A stretch of 64,000 nt of DNA from DASRHT01 sp035293765. GTDB taxonomy: Bacteria > Chloroflexota > Ktedonobacteria > Ktedonobacterales > Ktedonobacteraceae. Both the position numbers and the translations under genes were made by a program. The notes under the pieces were generated by a model, which was not told where the DNA came from, made no database searches, and was given only the letters and a program-made list of their open reading frames with translations. The stretch lies in assembly GCA_035293765.1 (NCBI GenBank), contig DATGMF010000051.1, positions 1-64,000 of the forward strand, read 5' to 3'. Shown here piece after piece: positions 61,796 through 64,000 of this stretch. Position 1 is the first letter of the stretch. Every line of letters begins with the position of its first letter.

Positions 61796-62668
61796 TTACA
61801 AAGGCTGCCACGATTGCTGCCGCATGCCAATCCTACTGCGCAACGCGGTCACATCTACTTCGGGCATACGCTGCTCAACAAGCTCCACAACCTCGCGCGT
61901 CAGTTCTTCCAGTTGCGCTGCTGCAATTGCTATATCGTTATGAAAAAGGGCTTCCAGGCGTGCAGCCAGATCGGGGGGAGCGATTTTCATTTGGGCGATA
62001 AAGTGACGCATGCGTTTGAATTGAAACGAGGAGTAATACAGACGATTGAGCCCTGCCAGGATGCCAAGCAGTTGATAGGAAGCCTCGACCAGTAATTGGT
62101 GGAGCCAGATAGTTGCATCGCGGGGCTGCATGCGTTCCTGGATTGCCCACACAGGCACGATAGCCATGTAATGCCTGACCATTGCCTGCGCCAGAGCATC
62201 AGGATAATGGGAGAGCTTCTCCTGCCACTGCCGTACCAGCGCCTCTCCATAGAGTGGGAGCGCCACCAGCATCCCGGAGAGAGCTTTCTGCAAGGGCGAG
62301 GTCACATCAAGCTGCTCCAATACCGTTGCCATATCTCGTTCCCAGGCGGCGATAGTGGTATGCACAATCTGACACTCCACGCCATTCACATGGTAAATTT
62401 CGATACCGGCTTCCTGACCAGGCTCCCCGAAGAGCTGGCGTTTATCTCCCTGGTTCTGCTGACAGGCTGCCAGTAACGCCTCTTCAGAAGGTAAAGCGTC
62501 ATAGAAGATGCACATATCGATATCCGAGTGGTAATCGCTCACTCCTTCCGCAGCCGAGCCGACGAGAATAATAGCTCTGGCGCCGGGCAGCGCAATGTAT
62601 GCCTGTGCGTTGCGCTCAGCCAGGCTAAGCAGGTAACGGCTTGCGGCATTTTTGTGGGGCTCGTTCAC
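61796..62668 (-). CDS. Nucleotidyltransferase-domain protein
   Basis: About 290 residues. The Pol-beta-like core has GSAAEGVSDYHSDIDMCIF, with the DxD metal pair, and the next beta strand YHVNGVECQIVHT gives the third acid region. The rest is helical, similar to DUF4037-type proteins. It probably adds a nucleotide to a small molecule or protein. GTG 62668 is used because AGAAGGAG lies 7 nt upstream. It lies directly before the SnoaL-like gene on the same strand. Confidence 0.8.
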   Translation of the reverse strand: MNEPHKNAASRYLLSLAERNAQAYIALPGARAIILVGSAAEGVSDYHSDIDMCIFYDALPSEEALLAACQQNQGDKRQLFGEPGQEAGIEIYHVNGVECQIVHTTIAAWERDMATVLEQLDVTSPLQKALSGMLVALPLYGEALVRQWQEKLSHYPDALAQAMVRHYMAIVPVWAIQERMQPRDATIWLHQLLVEASYQLLGILAGLNRLYYSSFQFKRMRHFIAQMKIAPPDLAARLEALFHNDIAIAAAQLEELTREVVELVEQRMPEVDVTALRSRIGMRQQSWQPL

Positions 62669-62915
62669 AGTTTTTCTCCTTCTGCGAGGATACAATATAA
62701 TCAACATAATAAGGGGCATCCCGATGAACAAATTAAGCCGGGAATCCCATCATAGCGACGAGACCCTGGGGCGACGCGGTTCACGGCGTCCGCTTCAGCG
62801 CGGGGCCAGGGAAGCAATAAATCGGACGTCATCAATGATGTCGCCACAGAGGCGGGCATTCCCACACTATTTTGTTAAAATCTGTTATTTGGTTAGACCA
62901 TAACGAAGACATTTT
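62669..62915. other. Divergent spacer with inverted repeats
   Basis: No gene is seen. It holds an imperfect palindrome around GACGTCATCAATGATGTC (about 62826-62843), which might be an operator for the divergent genes. Confidence 0.3.
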
Positions 62916-63872
62916 ATGAATTCACAACAATCAGACATATTCAACGTAGACAATCAAGCAATGCACCCCACTCGCCACAAACACGTTGTTTTCCTGGACA
63001 CCGATATCGGCGATGATATCGACGATGCGCTGGCCCTCGCGCTTATTCTACAATCGCCGGAGATCGCCCTGCAAGGCGTGAGTACTGTCTTTGGCGATAC
63101 TCACAGGCGCGCACGCCTGGCCGCTCACCTGCTGCGCGTCTTCGGTCGAGAAGATATTCCGGTGGCGGCAGGGATTGCCTCTCCCCTGCAACGCCGCCAT
63201 CGTCCATCAGGCGTTCCCCAGGCCGCTATTCTGGACGAGCGCGCAAGACTACCGGCTATCAGCGCGCTCTCAGGCCCGGAACTGCTGATACAAACGGCGC
63301 TATCCCGCCAGGGGCCTCTCACGCTCATGTGTATCGGTCCCCTCACCAACATCGCAACCGCGCTCACTATTGAGCCTTGTATCAATCTGGCTATAGGAAA
63401 TATAATGATGATGGGTGGGAGCAGTGGCATTCCGTGGGCGGAGTGGAATGTGCGCAGCGATAGCAAAGCGGCTCGCGTTGTGCTGGAGTCCGGCATACCG
63501 GTGACGATGGTCGGCTTCGATGTGACAACGCGCTGCCAGCTTCGCGCCTGCGATATTGAGCAATTGCGCCGCTGTTCTTCACCTCAGATGCAGCTCTTGA
63601 GTCAGTTGATCGCTGTATGGCTGCGCCATCGACCGCGCTGGCAGCCCAGTCTGCCCTACCTGCATGATCCGTTGACCGTCGCGGCTCTCTGCCAACCTGA
63701 ATTGTTTCGCTTTCGGCAGATGATGGTGAGAGTTGTGACGCAGGGACCATTCATAGGGTATATGCTGCCGCGCCTGAGGCATGGTTCACAGGTGAATGCG
63801 GCAGTGGATGTACAGAGCGGGCAGGCGCGAGACTGGATTATGCAGCGATTACTGGCTCCAGTCATGTTATAG
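62916..63872 (+). CDS. Nucleoside hydrolase
   Basis: 318 residues. The calcium-binding DTDIGDDIDDALALAL signature, a central GPLTNIATAL and the later WAEWNVRSDSKAA and YLHDPLTVAAL (catalytic His) define inosine-uridine-type nucleoside hydrolases. They split nucleosides to base and ribose, and fit with nucleoside salvage and deoC elsewhere in this window. The ribosome-binding site is weak at ATG 62916; ATG 62961 is an alternative. Its stop overlaps the convergent gene by 6 nt. Confidence 0.92.
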   Translation: MNSQQSDIFNVDNQAMHPTRHKHVVFLDTDIGDDIDDALALALILQSPEIALQGVSTVFGDTHRRARLAAHLLRVFGREDIPVAAGIASPLQRRHRPSGVPQAAILDERARLPAISALSGPELLIQTALSRQGPLTLMCIGPLTNIATALTIEPCINLAIGNIMMMGGSSGIPWAEWNVRSDSKAARVVLESGIPVTMVGFDVTTRCQLRACDIEQLRRCSSPQMQLLSQLIAVWLRHRPRWQPSLPYLHDPLTVAALCQPELFRFRQMMVRVVTQGPFIGYMLPRLRHGSQVNAAVDVQSGQARDWIMQRLLAPVML

Positions 63873-64000
63873 CATCTGCACTCCCAGGCCACGCAATTTC
63901 TCAACGATGCCAGGTAATGCGGATATCAGCGTCTCCACCTCTGCCGCGGTATTCTCCTTGCCCAGGGTGAGGCGCAGGCTACCGTGTGACCACTCTGGAG
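63867..64000 (-). CDS. Cysteine desulfurase (NifS/IscS-like), C-terminal part
   Basis: The minus-strand frame runs off the window and reads EWSHGSLRLTLGKENTAAEV then ETLISALPGIVEKLRGLGVQML before TAA. SLRLTLGKENT is typical of the C-terminus of class V aminotransferase cysteine desulfurases, which release sulfur from cysteine for Fe-S clusters and thio-cofactors. Only 44 residues are visible, and no active-site residue lies in this part. Identity is good by sequence, but the exact subtype is open. Confidence 0.82.
   Translation of the reverse strand, partial: PEWSHGSLRLTLGKENTAAEVETLISALPGIVEKLRGLGVQML

Noticed and set aside
1..64000. tRNA, rRNA, CRISPR arrays, intact insertion sequences
   Set aside because: I looked for T-loop sequences, regularly spaced repeats and transposase motifs on both strands and saw none that I could support.

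Overview
The window looks like chromosomal DNA from a member of the Chloroflexota, most likely class Ktedonobacteria. This rests on gene content (paired DUF4388 proteins, a Hen1-Pnkp RNA-repair pair, a bacterial ALDH16-type fusion next to deoC, many dispersed palindromes, generous intergenic spacers) and not on a marker gene. I saw no rRNA, tRNA, CRISPR array or intact insertion sequence.

Layout. 1-2.7 kb: two near-identical minus-strand promoters, a structured spacer and a decayed frame, then a type II thioesterase and two small plus-strand genes. 2.6-6.7 kb: the RNA-repair operon hen1-pnkp. 7.1-9.7 kb: a Tat-exported bicupin behind a structured leader, and hutF. 10.1-12.9 kb: a DUF4388 protein with a Cache-domain membrane protein, then a chimeric pseudogene. 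13-22 kb: a MOSC protein, deoC with ALDH16, rnhA, a long diacylglycerol-kinase-like protein and transketolase. 22.7-33 kb: a second DUF4388 protein, a pentapeptide-repeat protein, aquaporin, a second lipid-kinase-like protein, a PEP mutase/isocitrate-lyase family enzyme, a PQQ-like propeller, catalase and an S53 peptidase. 33-38.8 kb: a vWA/PP2C/kinase triad (TerY-P type) divergent from a membrane-tethered TIR-like protein, then a BtuF-like protein. 39-47.7 kb: rpsP-khpA-rimM, a PAS histidine kinase, pyk, a TPR protein and a two-gene membrane locus. 47.8-54.7 kb: a DUF6745-like gene remnant, a secreted SGNH-like protein, and the complete five-gene STM4011-STM4015 cluster. 55-61.3 kb: a leucine/branched-chain catabolism cluster (carboxylase beta, enoyl-CoA hydratase, an APH-fold kinase, biotin carboxylase alpha, a beta-hydroxyacid dehydrogenase). 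61.3-64 kb: a SnoaL-like protein, a nucleotidyltransferase, a nucleoside hydrolase and the 3' end of a cysteine desulfurase.

The most unusual signals are: (i) a dispersed palindromic element in four places, whose unrelated outer arms are self-complementary in every copy and enclose an invariant inner hairpin; (ii) a separate 86-87 nt element in three copies, two lying at gene 3' ends and two preceding carbohydrate genes; (iii) the overlapping STM4011-4015 cluster, a conserved system of radical SAM, ATP-grasp, phosphatase-fold and LRR proteins whose function I do not know; and (iv) the TerY-P triad beside a TIR-like transmembrane protein. Start codons below were chosen from ribosome-binding sites and overlaps, and several differ from the longest possible frame.
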